In this document: positions 1 through 9,083 of the stretch, one piece after another | Layout: each line of letters begins with the position of its first letter | Numbering within the stretch: position 1 is the first letter of the stretch | DNA from: CAZUGO01 sp964619935 | GTDB lineage: Bacteria > Planctomycetota > Phycisphaerae > UBA1845 > CAIVHJ01 | Assembly: GCA_964619935.1 (NCBI GenBank) | Contig: CAZUGO010000041.1 | Span: forward strand, 1 to 29,372 | Length of the DNA stretch: 29,372 bases | Reading direction: 5' to 3' | Notes under the pieces: generated by a model | What the model saw: the letters and a program-made list of their open reading frames with translations, nothing else | Database searches by the model: none | What the model was told of the DNA's origin: nothing | Translations under genes and position numbers: made by a program

Positions 1-1
1 G

Positions 2-468
2 AACGCAAGCTTCACGGGTATCCGCAGCGGCGGAGTATTCCATACGCTGAATGTCGATCTGACCGGCGATATCACCTTCACGGGTGCGGGCAGCACGGAC
101 GTCGACGGCGATATCTGGATCGAGAACAACGGGCTGGCGGAGTCCGGGTCCATCACGATCGGTGGCAATCTGGGTGGGGATGTTACCATTGATGATGATC
201 CACTCGACTGTTCGCGAGGTCGCAAAGCGCCGCCGCGTTCAGCGTGGTCAATGGTGGCACCAGGGGTGGAGCGTGGTTGGTGCGCTTCCTCACGGGTTCC
301 TCACGGGCGCGGCTCCGACTGGGAGCGTTCAGACTGTATCGGATAATTGCCGAAGGTGTGGACCCCCCAGCATTCATCGACCTCTGTGACCTCGGTGTGC
401 TCACCGTGATCGATGGTGGCATCAGCATGGAGCCTCGTTTTAGCACGAAACGCGTGGCAAGTTAGATT
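2..468 (+). pseudogene. 3' fragment of a repetitive secreted protein, frameshifted
   Basis: The window opens inside a coding stretch (frame from base 2, stop at 344-346). It reads as short Gly/Asp/Thr-rich units of the type 'DLTGDITFTGAG' and 'SGSITIGGNLGGDVTI', a beta-strand repeat pattern of the kind found in large secreted planctomycete proteins. The repeat character is lost after about base 195. Similar residues ('VNGG', 'AEGVDPPAFIDLCDLG') then appear in a different frame between about 244 and 465. I infer that one or more frameshifts have degraded the end of a larger gene whose start lies upstream of the window. No specific function can be assigned. Confidence 0.4.
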
Positions 469-622
469 TGTGGATGCGTTGGGCTTGCCGTCGCATGCGA
501 GTTCAGTGTTCTTGGTCGAGAGCGGATGCGGGTTGTGCGGCCCGAAGCGTTCTGCTTCAGCATCGGTCACGAGCGGCTACCTCCCGCCTTCGCCGGCGGG
601 TTATCGCCGTCACTTTTTTGGG

Positions 623-811
623 TCAATCCTGCCGAATTGCGTTGCATACTTGCTTGACACCCTCGACGGTCTCCCGTGGGAGTTCGGTCTGTGTCTTCAT
701 CTCGCGGATAGCGTTGCGAATCAGTTTGGCGACACTGCCCTTGTTAAACCTCAACTCACGCTCCTGGAAAAACGCCTCGAGTCGAACCCCAATCTGCCCC
801 CAGGGCGGCAA
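623..811 (-). pseudogene. Short unassigned coding fragment (about 62 aa)
   Basis: The minus strand from a TTG at 811 reads an amphipathic sequence ('LEAFFQERELRFNKG', 'IRNAIREMKTQTELPR', 'GVKQVCNAIRQD') up to a TGA at 623. Its composition is protein-like and not the Arg/Pro-rich pattern of antisense shadows in this GC-rich DNA. I do not recognise the family. It lies just past the ComM-like scrap in another frame, has no obvious ribosome binding site and is probably the tail of a broken gene. A hairpin at 583-600 (CCCGCC/GGCGGG) lies shortly beyond its stop. Confidence 0.3.
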
Positions 812-923
812 CCTCTGTCAGCGACAACGGCGGAAGAGTGGTAGGCAGCCGGCGGCTGAGCATGGTCTTGCCCGAGCCCAGAGGGCCGATCAACAGGATC
901 TTGTGGCCAAGCGCCAGGGGCAG
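798..923 (-). pseudogene. Remnant of a ComM/YifB-type Mg-chelatase-like AAA+ ATPase
   Basis: On the minus strand bases 923 to 798 read 'LALGHKILLIGPLGSGKTML' followed by 'SRRLPTTLPPLSLTEVAALG'. This is the Walker A region of the ComM/YifB family, typically 'GGHNLLLIGPPGSGKTMLARRLPTILPPLS'. Only about 42 residues remain. The frame then runs into unrelated residues and a stop at 756, and upstream it abuts the stop codon of the secreted protein at 934. ComM proteins are about 500 residues long and act as helicases in natural transformation, so this is a non-functional leftover. Confidence 0.7.
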
Positions 924-933
924 ACGATCAGGG

Positions 934-1755
934 CTATTGGGGGCACGGGCCCCAGGCGCCGAGCAGCACGGCCAGGTCGGCGGCGTTGACCACGCCGTCC
1001 CCGTTGAGGTCGGCGGGATGACATGGTGACGGCTGTGGAAGGCCCATCTCAAACAACTCTTCAATCCCTTGATCAGAGAGGATTCGGTTGTAGATGCGAA
1101 CATCTGCCAGCGCTCCTTTGAAATAAGGGACTGCAGTCTCACCGTCCTGATCCAGGTATCCACCGAGTACTACTGGATAGGAGTTCGCCTGGTTGCTGCA
1201 CGTGTCAATGAACTCGCCCACCAGGCTGCTATTCCAGTAGAGGCGCAGGGTATGTGAATCTGAGTCAAATGTGACTGTAATCCGCATCCAGGAGCTGAGC
1301 GGAACGGTGTCTTCGGTGTGGTGGGGGCAGGTAGGTACCCCATAGATGACGGCGCTCATATAGTTAGCGTCGCTGACCAAGTACCACCCTCCGTCCTCAC
1401 CATGATATGCTCTGACTTTTTGAATCCAGCCGTTCGTTGGATTGTCGTTCGGCGAATGATCGTGTGAATCTTCTCGTACCCAGAACGAGACCGTCCAGTC
1501 ATTGAGGAGGTCCAGCTCATCGGAATCCTCGGCTTGCAGCGTGCCATCATCATTGAAGACTACAACACTGCCGTCGAAGGTTGGCGATCCCTGAACTGTC
1601 AAAGTGTGATCGTGTCCGCTTGCATCAGGGATCCAATTGCCTTGACGCAACTCCATACGCCACCAGGCGACCAGGCCATCGGTGACCGAGGCCGCAGCGG
1701 AAGACGCGCCGACGCTCAGCCCGAGTCCAGTAGCAACAAGCGCTCTTAACATCAT
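934..1755 (-). CDS. Secreted LamG/concanavalin-like protein with dockerin-type tail
   Basis: 273 residues. The first ATG of a tandem ATGATG is preceded by an A/G-rich ribosome binding site (AAAGAAAGGA). The N-terminus is a signal peptide ('MMLRALVATGLGLSVGASSAAA'). Residues of about 25-230 have LamG/laminin-G-like (LamGL) features: 'GLVAWWRMEL' at the start, a 'WTVSFWVR' strand, 'WMRITVTFD' and a closing 'KGALADVRIYNRILSDQGIEEL'. The last ~27 residues ('DLNGDGVVNAADLAVLLGAW') resemble a single dockerin type I repeat with Ca-binding Asp/Asn positions. This is a common C-terminal tail of planctomycete secreted proteins and may serve sorting more than cellulosome docking. The likely role is carbohydrate or surface binding outside the cytoplasm; the ligand is unknown. 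The gene stands alone, is less GC-rich than its neighbours, and its stop touches ComM debris. Confidence 0.85.
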   Translation of the reverse strand: MMLRALVATGLGLSVGASSAAASVTDGLVAWWRMELRQGNWIPDASGHDHTLTVQGSPTFDGSVVVFNDDGTLQAEDSDELDLLNDWTVSFWVREDSHDHSPNDNPTNGWIQKVRAYHGEDGGWYLVSDANYMSAVIYGVPTCPHHTEDTVPLSSWMRITVTFDSDSHTLRLYWNSSLVGEFIDTCSNQANSYPVVLGGYLDQDGETAVPYFKGALADVRIYNRILSDQGIEELFEMGLPQPSPCHPADLNGDGVVNAADLAVLLGAWGPCPQ

Positions 1756-2303
1756 TTTTTCCTTTCTTTCAATGCCGCGCTGTTTTTGAGCCAGCGCCTT
1801 TTATGATTGAATCACCCAATCTGCAGCCAATGCGTCGAATCACGTCGCGGCCCGAATCGCTTTTCTGAAAGAATCTGGAAGTGCCTGTGCCTGCGGGAAT
1901 GAGAATGGGCATCATCAACGCTGGATTGAAGCGTGGAAACGATTGCCTCCATCCGGCATGGGAGCGAGCGCGGCGGCGCGCAGAAGAAACGTTCAGTTCC
2001 AGAACCTCCACGACACCAACCGCGATAACCAGGTGCGGAAACAGCGATTGTGCTCTTGAACCACGCATTGCTGATCCCCTGCAGGCCAAAAGAGGGGTGG
2101 ATCGGCGACGGCTCACGTGGTAGCAGGCCCCCAGTCTCTCTTCTGGACCTCCTGGGCTTGTGTGGTAGAATGCTCGCACAGCTCTTGGGCGGCCTGGACA
2201 ATGGTCGACTGACCGGCGCTACGTGCTAGTGCGTTAAATCACATCAGGGCCCGAACCGGTTTTTGGGCAGGATCTTGAACTGCCGGTGGCCGTGGGGACC
2301 AGA
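1756..2303. other. Non-coding interval holding a degenerate copy of the sigma-factor leader
   Basis: No convincing gene is present between the divergently transcribed secreted protein and the sigma-factor gene. The stretch carries the two copies of a 77-base imperfect repeat described separately, at 1832-1908 and 2231-2307. Short open frames here have no family resemblance. Confidence 0.6.
1832..1908 (+). repeat. Imperfect direct repeat, copy 1 (degenerate sigma leader)
   Basis: Ungapped hand alignment with 2231-2307 gives about 56 identities in 77 positions, including shared blocks AATCAC, GGCCCGAA and CAGAATGG/GAGAATGG. Copy 1 leads into no sigma-factor coding sequence, so it looks like a duplicated and decayed 5' region or one member of a dispersed repeat family. 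Confidence 0.65.
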
Positions 2304-2307
2304 ATGG
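2231..2307 (+). repeat. Imperfect direct repeat, copy 2 (overlaps sigma-factor start)
   Basis: This is the partner of 1832-1908. It covers the leader and the ATG (2304) of the ECF sigma gene, so the conserved positions may include promoter or translation signals such as the GGGGA ribosome binding site just before the ATG. Confidence 0.65.
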
Positions 2308-2897
2308 CATCCTCAACTGCGGAGAGAATCCGGGAGACGCTGACGTCCATCCGGGCGGGTGACCCCATGGCCGCTGAGGAACTGCTTCCGCTGGTTTATA
2401 AGGAGCTGCGGCAGCTCGCGCACCGCCGGCTGGTGCGGGAGCCGGCACGGGGCACGATGCAGACCACGGCCCTGGTGCACGAGGCCTACGTGCGTCTGGT
2501 AGGCGGGGATGGTGACGGCAGCTACTGGGAGAATCGGGCCCATTTTTTCGCAGCGGCCTCCCGGGCCATGCGTCGCATTCTGGTGGAGCGGGCACGGCGG
2601 CGCCGCCGGTTGAGACATGGCGGCGGGCGGCGAAAGTTGCTGCTTCATGATGTGGCCGATTGCGATGGGCCCGATCCGGCTGAGATTCTGGCCCTGGATG
2701 AAGCCCTGGACCAGCTGGAGCACTTCGACAAGCGCAAGGCGGAGATCGTGCACCTCAAGTACTTCGCCGGACTGACCAACGAAGAGACCGCCGGAACGCT
2801 GGGGCTGTCTACTCGAACCATCGAGAAGGAGTGGCGATTGGCCAAGGCCTGGCTGCGCCGCGCTCTGCTTGAGCGTTCGATCGATGACTGCGAATAG
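2304..2897 (+). CDS. ECF-type RNA polymerase sigma factor (TIGR02999 / Sig-70_X6-like)
   Basis: 197 residues from ATG 2304, which has GGGGA a few bases upstream; a GTG at 2286 is a less likely start. Region 2 is clear: 'LLPLVYKELRQLAHRRLVRE', 'TALVHEAYVRLV' and 'NRAHFFAAASRAMRRILVERAR'. Region 4 is a helix-turn-helix ('KYFAGLTNEETAGTLGLSTR', then 'TIEKEWRLAKAWLRRAL'). The 'LVHEAYVRL' and 'RAHFFAAASRAMRRIL' signatures are those of the TIGR02999 group, which is abundant in planctomycetes, Solibacter and myxobacteria. It directs RNA polymerase to alternative promoters. The stop is 9 bases before the kinase ATG, so the two form an operon, and the kinase probably regulates or is regulated with this sigma factor. 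No anti-sigma gene is present. The leader is partly duplicated upstream. Confidence 0.9.
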   Translation: MASSTAERIRETLTSIRAGDPMAAEELLPLVYKELRQLAHRRLVREPARGTMQTTALVHEAYVRLVGGDGDGSYWENRAHFFAAASRAMRRILVERARRRRRLRHGGGRRKLLLHDVADCDGPDPAEILALDEALDQLEHFDKRKAEIVHLKYFAGLTNEETAGTLGLSTRTIEKEWRLAKAWLRRALLERSIDDCE

Positions 2898-2906
2898 GGG
2901 GACCGC

Positions 2907-5900
2907 ATGGACGCTGCTCGCTGGCACCGCGTGCAGGCGCTCTTCGAGGCGGCGCTGGAGCACGAACCGGAGCAACGGGAAGCGTTTCTGGATCAGCAGT
3001 GCCCGGATGACGACGATCTGCGCGCGGAGGTTCGGAGCCTGCTGGACTCCAGTCTGGAGGAAGATCCGCTCTTTGATGCCCCGCCCCTGACCGTGGACGC
3101 TGCCACCGAGAAAGCGCCGCCGCCGGATCCGCAGCTCGGAGGGCGGATCGGAACATATCGCCTGGAGCGTGTCATCGCACGCGGCGGAATGGGGGTCGTG
3201 TATCAGGCGGTCCAGGACCATCCGCGCCGGAACGTCGCGCTGAAAGTGATGCGGCAGGGCATCGCCTCGCAGGCGGTGCTGCGGCGCTTCAAATACGAAG
3301 CCCTGGTCATGGGCAAGCTGCAGCACCCGGGGATCGCCCAGATCTACGAAGCGGGAGCCCATGAAATCGATGGTGGCTCCGTACCTTTCTTCGCCATGGA
3401 GCATGTTCCGGATGCTCGGGACCTGCTGACCCATGCAGCGCACCAACAACTGGACGTCAGGCAACGCCTGGAACTGTTCTGCCGAGTGTGTGACGCGGTG
3501 CACCACGGTCACCTGAAGGGCGTCATCCATCGCGACCTCAAGCCGGCCAACATTCTGGTGGATGCTGCGGGCAACCCCAAAGTGATCGACTTTGGTATTG
3601 CTCGGCTGGTTGAACCGGACCCGGAGCTGTCGCGCTGCGAAACTCGGGCCGGTCAGCTCCTTGGAACGCTGCAGTACATGAGCCCCGAGCAGTGCGGGCC
3701 GCAGCTGCAGGATATGGATATGCGCACGGACGTGTACTCGCTGGGTGTGGTCCTGTATGAGCTGCTGGCCGACGTTCCACCTTACGATGCGGCCACCACC
3801 GACATCTTCGAGGCCATGCGGACGATCCGGGAGCAGGCCCCTCGGCCGTTGTCAGCCGTCGCGCCGGCTGTCAAGGGTGATCTGCAGACTGTGGTTCTCA
3901 AGGCGCTGGAGAAGGATCGCGATCGCCGCTACCAGTCCGTCGCGGAATTGGCCGGTGATATCAGGAGTTTTCTGAAAGGAAAACCGATCCAGGCCCGGCC
4001 GCCGACGACCCTGTACTACCTGAGGCTCTTCGCCCGCCGGCACCGGGCGTTATTTGCCTCCACGACAATTGCAGCCGTCGCCCTGCTGGTCGCTACAGGG
4101 GTCAGTCTGTGGTATGCCGGACAGGCCCGGGAACAGGCCCTGGCCGCCCAAAGAAACGCCTACACGAGGAATCTGGCGGCCACGCAGGGCGCCCTGCAGC
4201 GGCCTGACATTACGGATGCGCTGGCACGCATTACGGAGGCCTCCGACTCCGGCCTGGGTGGAGGCGGCGCGGCTTGGGAACTGCGTCATCTGCGCCATCA
4301 GTTGGATGCCAGCATCGACCGTGAGCCCGTGGACCTGGGACGCATCTGGAAGATTGCCGTAAACGCGGATGGCACCCGCATTGCGATCGTACGCCTCTCG
4401 ACGGGGCCCCGCCGGTTGAGAGTGTGCGAGGTGCATTACGGGCGTGAGCTGCCGATCCTTGGGCAGTGCAGCGACGTGGCCACGGCCGAGCAGGGTGAAG
4501 CGGATTTCTACGCGGTTACTTTCTGGCGTGACAAGCTGGCAGTTGGTTCAGGTGATGGATCGCTGCTCCTGTGGGAAGGAGACTACACCGCCGCTCCGGT
4601 CGTGCATGAATGCCTATGCCCGTGTGGGGATGCATTGCATGACCTTGCTTTTCGATCAGACGGCGCGATTCTGGCTGCAGCCTGCGGGGATGGAACCGTT
4701 GTGCTCTGGGATACGAGCGCGGAGATGGTGATGCACCGCCTGGCCGGGCACAGCAGGGAAGTGAGCGCGGTGGCATTCAGCGCGGACGGTAACCTGCTGG
4801 CATCCGGTTCACACGACCGGACGATCAGGATCTGGAACGCCTCGGATGTCAAGCATCCACGCCTGGCCGCGGTTCTGCGCGGTCACCGCGCCAAGGTCAG
4901 AGACCTTGCCTTTGACCCCTACGGCCGGCTCGTTTCCGCTGCTTTGGACAAAAGCCTCAGGTTGTGGGATGTCGCTGGCAGCATCGCGGATTATGAAAAG
5001 CGAGGCGACGCCTCGCCTGGAATACAAGTGGCCGCGCTTTACGGTCACCGGGAGGGCGTGACCGGTGTCGCCGTTGATCCCCTCAGAATGAGGCTGGCTT
5101 CGTCGTCACTCGACAATCTGGTCAGGTTGTGGGTCATCCAGGAAAACAGTGCGATTCGGGATCCAATCTCGGGTGTCACTTACGAGGTGCCTGACCGGCG
5201 CGAGATCGCAGCACTCGTGGGACATACCGAGTGGGTGGAGTCCGTAGTTTTTGATCCGCACGGCCGCTGGATCGCGTCCGGGGGAGAAGACGGCCGGCTG
5301 CGATTGTGGGTGCCCGGTCCCGCGCCGCCCGTGCTGATATTGCAGGGGCATTCGTCCAGTGTGGAGGACGTTGCGTTTCATCCGGACGATCGCTGGCTTG
5401 CTTCCGGCGGCGGTGGGCAGCTCATCATCTGGGACACGCATCTCGGCTTGCCCGTTGAGGTCCTGGAGGACGGTCTCAACAGGCAGGCCCTGCGCTTCCT
5501 GCCCGGCGGCCACGGACTGATATCAGCAGCCGAAGATGGAACACTCGAGCTCTGGGAGTTAGAGAAGGAGGCTGAGCCCAGGCTGGCATCGCATCTCGTG
5601 CTGGATGACCATTTGAGAAAACGACCCGCGATCGCACTGAGCAGAGACGGCGTCACCTTGGCAGCCGGTCGGGAGGACGGCACGATCCTGCTGTTTGATG
5701 TGTCCGACCCCGGCGCTCCGGCGATTCGCGCCATCATCCCGCAGTCGCGGAGGCTGAATGCCCTGGTCTTTCTCGACGATGCGGGCGAATGGTTGGTGGG
5801 GGGGGGTGAGTCCGGCTGGATTCACCTGTGGCGAACCGGGCATGGAGACCGCACGGCGGTGGAGCTGCAGGCCGGGCTGCCCGCCGTGCGCTGTCTGGCG

Positions 5901-6362
5901 CTCGACGTGCACCGGCGGTATCTCGCTGCCGGTTGTGTCGATGGCACCATCGTCATCTGGGATGTCGAGCACGGCCACAGGACGGGCAGCAAACACGTCC
6001 TGACCGGGCACCGGGACCAGATCAACGCCCTGGCGTTCCTGCCCGACGAACCGCAACGCCTGGCTTCCGCTTCAGATGATCACACCATCCGAATCTGGGA
6101 TCCCCAGGCCGGACAGGAACTGCTGGTGCTGTGGGCCCACACGGGCAAAGTCCGGAACCTGGCCTTTGATTCGTCCGGATCCAGGCTGGCCAGCTGTTCC
6201 TCCGGAGGATACGGCACCGACAACATCGTCAAGATCTGGGAAACAGCCGTCGAACCCGCGACCCGCGTCCACAGGCTTGCCGCCGATGCTGATGATGAGT
6301 CGCGCAGGGCCAGGCGTACTGAACCGTCATCCGCGCCACCCGTTCCAGGGCTGGCACCCTGA
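2907..6362 (+). CDS. Membrane Ser/Thr protein kinase with C-terminal WD40 propellers
   Basis: 1151 residues. A short N-terminal segment (about 1-75) precedes a Hanks-type kinase domain (about 82-358). Visible elements are the glycine loop 'ARGGMG' (91-96), Lys113 in 'ALKVM', the catalytic loop 'HRDLKPAN' (208-215), 'DFG' (228-230), 'SPE' (259-261) and 'DVYSLGVVLYELL' (275-287), so it should be active. One hydrophobic segment near 382-404 anchors it, placing the kinase in the cytoplasm and the rest outside or in a paryphoplasm-like compartment. From about 450 to 1110 I count thirteen WD40 units ending in patterns such as 'GTVVLWD', 'RTIRIWN', 'SLRLWD', 'TIVIWD' and 'TIRIWD'; with a weak first unit that is about two seven-bladed propellers. 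It follows the sigma gene by 9 bases. The ligand and substrates are unknown. Confidence 0.92.
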   Translation: MDAARWHRVQALFEAALEHEPEQREAFLDQQCPDDDDLRAEVRSLLDSSLEEDPLFDAPPLTVDAATEKAPPPDPQLGGRIGTYRLERVIARGGMGVVYQAVQDHPRRNVALKVMRQGIASQAVLRRFKYEALVMGKLQHPGIAQIYEAGAHEIDGGSVPFFAMEHVPDARDLLTHAAHQQLDVRQRLELFCRVCDAVHHGHLKGVIHRDLKPANILVDAAGNPKVIDFGIARLVEPDPELSRCETRAGQLLGTLQYMSPEQCGPQLQDMDMRTDVYSLGVVLYELLADVPPYDAATTDIFEAMRTIREQAPRPLSAVAPAVKGDLQTVVLKALEKDRDRRYQSVAELAGDIRSFLKGKPIQARPPTTLYYLRLFARRHRALFASTTIAAVALLVATGVSLWYAGQAREQALAAQRNAYTRNLAATQGALQRPDITDALARITEASDSGLGGGGAAWELRHLRHQLDASIDREPVDLGRIWKIAVNADGTRIAIVRLSTGPRRLRVCEVHYGRELPILGQCSDVATAEQGEADFYAVTFWRDKLAVGSGDGSLLLWEGDYTAAPVVHECLCPCGDALHDLAFRSDGAILAAACGDGTVVLWDTSAEMVMHRLAGHSREVSAVAFSADGNLLASGSHDRTIRIWNASDVKHPRLAAVLRGHRAKVRDLAFDPYGRLVSAALDKSLRLWDVAGSIADYEKRGDASPGIQVAALYGHREGVTGVAVDPLRMRLASSSLDNLVRLWVIQENSAIRDPISGVTYEVPDRREIAALVGHTEWVESVVFDPHGRWIASGGEDGRLRLWVPGPAPPVLILQGHSSSVEDVAFHPDDRWLASGGGGQLIIWDTHLGLPVEVLEDGLNRQALRFLPGGHGLISAAEDGTLELWELEKEAEPRLASHLVLDDHLRKRPAIALSRDGVTLAAGREDGTILLFDVSDPGAPAIRAIIPQSRRLNALVFLDDAGEWLVGGGESGWIHLWRTGHGDRTAVELQAGLPAVRCLALDVHRRYLAAGCVDGTIVIWDVEHGHRTGSKHVLTGHRDQINALAFLPDEPQRLASASDDHTIRIWDPQAGQELLVLWAHTGKVRNLAFDSSGSRLASCSSGGYGTDNIVKIWETAVEPATRVHRLAADADDESRRARRTEPSSAPPVPGLAP

Positions 6363-6435
6363 GTGCTGCTGGGCAATTCGTTGCTGGCACTTGCACATGT
6401 CGTACGCGCACACGACCACAGCTGTCTGGCGGGAT

Positions 6436-6452
6436 CGGGCCAACCCGGCCCG
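6436..6452. terminator. Weak hairpin between converging genes
   Basis: CGGGCC and GGCCCG can pair with a 5-base loop in the 144-base gap between the kinase stop and the convergent pnkp stop. There is no T tract, so its role as a terminator is only plausible. Confidence 0.25.
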
Positions 6453-6506
6453 CTACTGCTTACCGACCCGGCGCGTGAACAGAGTGGTTGCCGGCGAAGT
6501 GGAACA

Positions 6507-9083
6507 TCACAACCGCGGGTCAACGGGCTCGCTCTCGAGCGCGAGCACCCCAAACACGCACTCATGCGTACGACGGAGGGGTTCGCCGCGTACGAATCGT
6601 TCCAGCGCCTCGATTCCGAGCGCAAACTCGCGAAGGGCAAGGGCCCGTTTTCGATTCAGACTGCGGCTGCGGAGCCGCTCGATATGCTCGGGCAGCGTGT
6701 ACTCGGGGCCGTAGATGATGCGGAGGTACTCGCGACCGCGACATTTCACCGCCGGTTGCACGAGGCCGCGTCGGCCGCGGGCGATGAAGTCGAGTGGTTT
6801 CACGACCATCCCCTCGCCGCCCCGGGCCGTGAGTTCGGTCCACCAAGCGGTGCCGGCGTGCTCGCTGGCCATGTCGGTCAAGTCGACGATCTTGCAGGGC
6901 GTCGCGAGCAGGATCCCCGGATCAGCAGCGCAGACCTTTGCGAGCGTATCCACGTGCCAGACGTGATCGCGGTCGACGTGGACGTGCCCTTCGGTCGCGA
7001 GGAGGTGAAATGGCGCCAACTTCAGGTCCGCGATTGAATCGACGGTCCAGCAGTATTGCTGGTAGGCCTTCACATACGCCTCAGTCAACGTCGCACGGTG
7101 GCGGATTCGATCGAGCAGGATGCTCATGTCGGGACCGTTGCTGTCGACCTGCCGAATCGCGGCCATGACCTCAGCCAGGGCAGCACGGGCCGCGGCGCCG
7201 ACTGCCGCATACTGGTCCTGCAACAGCGCTGTCGCCTTCGCCGACCACGGCATCAGCTCGCAGTCGAGACAAACCCAATTGGTCTGCCACTCATCCCAGA
7301 ATCGGGATTCGGTCAGTGCCGTTCGCACGCGCTCAAGCAACTCAGCCTCGCGATGGCGGTCTTCGAAGAACCTTCGGCCGGTGCGCGTATAGACGACGCC
7401 CATCCCCTCATCAACGACGCCGAACCGTTTTCGGGCCGTATCTTCGTCGCGGCAGATGATCACGACCGCCCGCGAACCCATGTGCTTTTCTTCGCATACC
7501 GCCCGCGGTTGACCCTGGTTGCGGTAATACGCGAATGCCTCCCGTGGATGCTCCAGCAAGCCCTCCTCCTGCGAAGTCTCGCACGGCGACATCGTCGGCG
7601 GCAGGTAGATCAGCCACTTCGGGTTGGCGGCAAACCGGCTCATGACCTCGAGCGCCGCCGCGGCTTGCTCCTCACTGATGATCAGGTTGCGCTGTAATCG
7701 CGTCGAGACGATGCGTTTTCCGAGGAGGTCGGCAATGTCGAGCACGTCGTCGTGCGCCTGCTGGACCGTCAGCGCTGCATCGCCTGCACGCTGTTCGGCC
7801 GGCGCAAACGGCTTCTTCGACTCTGCGTATCTGTGCTTCGCCGACACGGAAACGAGTTCCTTCTCGGGATAGCGCAAGGCGGTGAGTGCGCCACCGAAGA
7901 CACAGCCGGTATCGATGTTGATCGTGCGATTAAGCCACTCGGGTTCGGGGACCGGCGTGTGGCCGTACACGACCATCGCCCGGCCCCGATATTCAGCGGC
8001 CCAGTTGTATCGGATCGGCAGACCGAACTCATCGCATTCGCCGGTCGTCTCGCCGTAGAGGGCGAATTCGCGCACCTTGCCCGAGCCGCGGCCCTGCATC
8101 TCGGCCTTCATGCCGGCGTGGGCGACCACGAGTTGGCCATCGTCCAACACGTAGTGGCTGACCAGGCTGTCCAGGAACTCCACAACCTGCGCGCGGAATT
8201 CAGCGGACTGCGCGTCGAGCTGCGCCAGGCTTTCGGCAAGGCCGTGCGTGATCGGGACGTCCTTGCCGCGCAGCTTTCGCATAAACTTCATGTCGTGGTT
8301 TCCGGGCACGCACAGCGCGGCGCCGTCGGCCACCATGCCCATCACCAGCTGCAGCACCTGGGGGATCTTCGGCCCGCGGTCGACCAGATCGCCGAGGAAA
8401 ACAGCCTTGCGGCCCGCCGGTGGCGTGACCTTGAATCCAAGTCCATCAGGCCGTTCCGCCTCGTCGACGCAATACCCCAGCGCGCTCAGCAGTTCGGCGA
8501 GCTCATCAAAGCAACCGTGCACATCACCCAGGATGTCGAAGGGACCGTGCTCGTGCCTCTTATCGTTCCACAGCGGCGTCCGCTCGACGACCGCCGTCTC
8601 GACTTCTTCCGGCGCCTCGAAGCGGAAGATGTGACGGAATCCCTCACGCTTCAATCCGCGCAGTCCTCGCCGCAGAACGGCCCGCTGGCCGCGGATGACG
8701 TGGGGGCCAAAGTCGCGGTCGGGGCGGTCGCGATTGCGTTCCTGGCAGATTCGCTCCGGCAGGTTGAACACGATTGCCACTGGCAGGCAATGATACTCTA
8801 GAGCCAATTTCACCAGGGGCTTGCGGTCCTCCGGTTTGACGTTCGTCGCATCGACGACGGCAAGCCGCCCGCCCGCCAGCCGCTTGCCGGCGATGTAGTG
8901 CAGGATCTCGAACGCCTCGTTCGTGGCGCCCTGAGCGTTCTCATCGTCCGCCACCAGGGCTCGGCAGTAGTCGCTGCTGAGCACCTCGGTCGGTTTGAAG
9001 TGCTTGCGCGCAAACGTTGACTTGCCCGACCCGGACGGGCCGATGAGGATAACGAAGGAGGGTTCGGGGATGGTCACGGTCAA
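6507..9083 (-). CDS. pnkp: Polynucleotide kinase-phosphatase-ligase (RNA repair)
   Basis: About 858 residues from a TTG at 9083 that overlaps the hen1 stop (TTGA); GTG 9077 is the alternative. The enzyme heals and seals broken RNA ends: 5' kinase, 3'/2',3'-cyclic phosphatase and adenylyltransferase. The kinase P-loop is 'GPSGSGKST' (15-23) with Asp38 and Arg41 following. The binuclear metallophosphatase has 'GDVHG' (186-190), 'GDLVDRG' (231-237), 'GNHD' (261-264), His322 and 'GHT' (374-376). The ligase nucleotidyl lysine is Lys533 in 'EEKHMGSRA', with 'EGMVVKP' further on. The kinase, Asp187/His189 and Lys533 positions agree with my recollection of the 870-residue Clostridium thermocellum enzyme, which supports the TTG start. 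The ligase needs the Hen1 partner for full activity. All three active sites look intact. An in-frame extension upstream to 9266 exists but overlaps hen1 and is not expected to be translated. Confidence 0.96.
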   Translation of the reverse strand: MTVTIPEPSFVILIGPSGSGKSTFARKHFKPTEVLSSDYCRALVADDENAQGATNEAFEILHYIAGKRLAGGRLAVVDATNVKPEDRKPLVKLALEYHCLPVAIVFNLPERICQERNRDRPDRDFGPHVIRGQRAVLRRGLRGLKREGFRHIFRFEAPEEVETAVVERTPLWNDKRHEHGPFDILGDVHGCFDELAELLSALGYCVDEAERPDGLGFKVTPPAGRKAVFLGDLVDRGPKIPQVLQLVMGMVADGAALCVPGNHDMKFMRKLRGKDVPITHGLAESLAQLDAQSAEFRAQVVEFLDSLVSHYVLDDGQLVVAHAGMKAEMQGRGSGKVREFALYGETTGECDEFGLPIRYNWAAEYRGRAMVVYGHTPVPEPEWLNRTINIDTGCVFGGALTALRYPEKELVSVSAKHRYAESKKPFAPAEQRAGDAALTVQQAHDDVLDIADLLGKRIVSTRLQRNLIISEEQAAAALEVMSRFAANPKWLIYLPPTMSPCETSQEEGLLEHPREAFAYYRNQGQPRAVCEEKHMGSRAVVIICRDEDTARKRFGVVDEGMGVVYTRTGRRFFEDRHREAELLERVRTALTESRFWDEWQTNWVCLDCELMPWSAKATALLQDQYAAVGAAARAALAEVMAAIRQVDSNGPDMSILLDRIRHRATLTEAYVKAYQQYCWTVDSIADLKLAPFHLLATEGHVHVDRDHVWHVDTLAKVCAADPGILLATPCKIVDLTDMASEHAGTAWWTELTARGGEGMVVKPLDFIARGRRGLVQPAVKCRGREYLRIIYGPEYTLPEHIERLRSRSLNRKRALALREFALGIEALERFVRGEPLRRTHECVFGVLALESEPVDPRL

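Noticed and set aside
2313..3530. A 405-codon open frame on the minus strand
   Set aside because: It lies antisense across the sigma factor and the start of the kinase, which have clear domains; codon bias of GC-rich DNA produces such open antisense frames.
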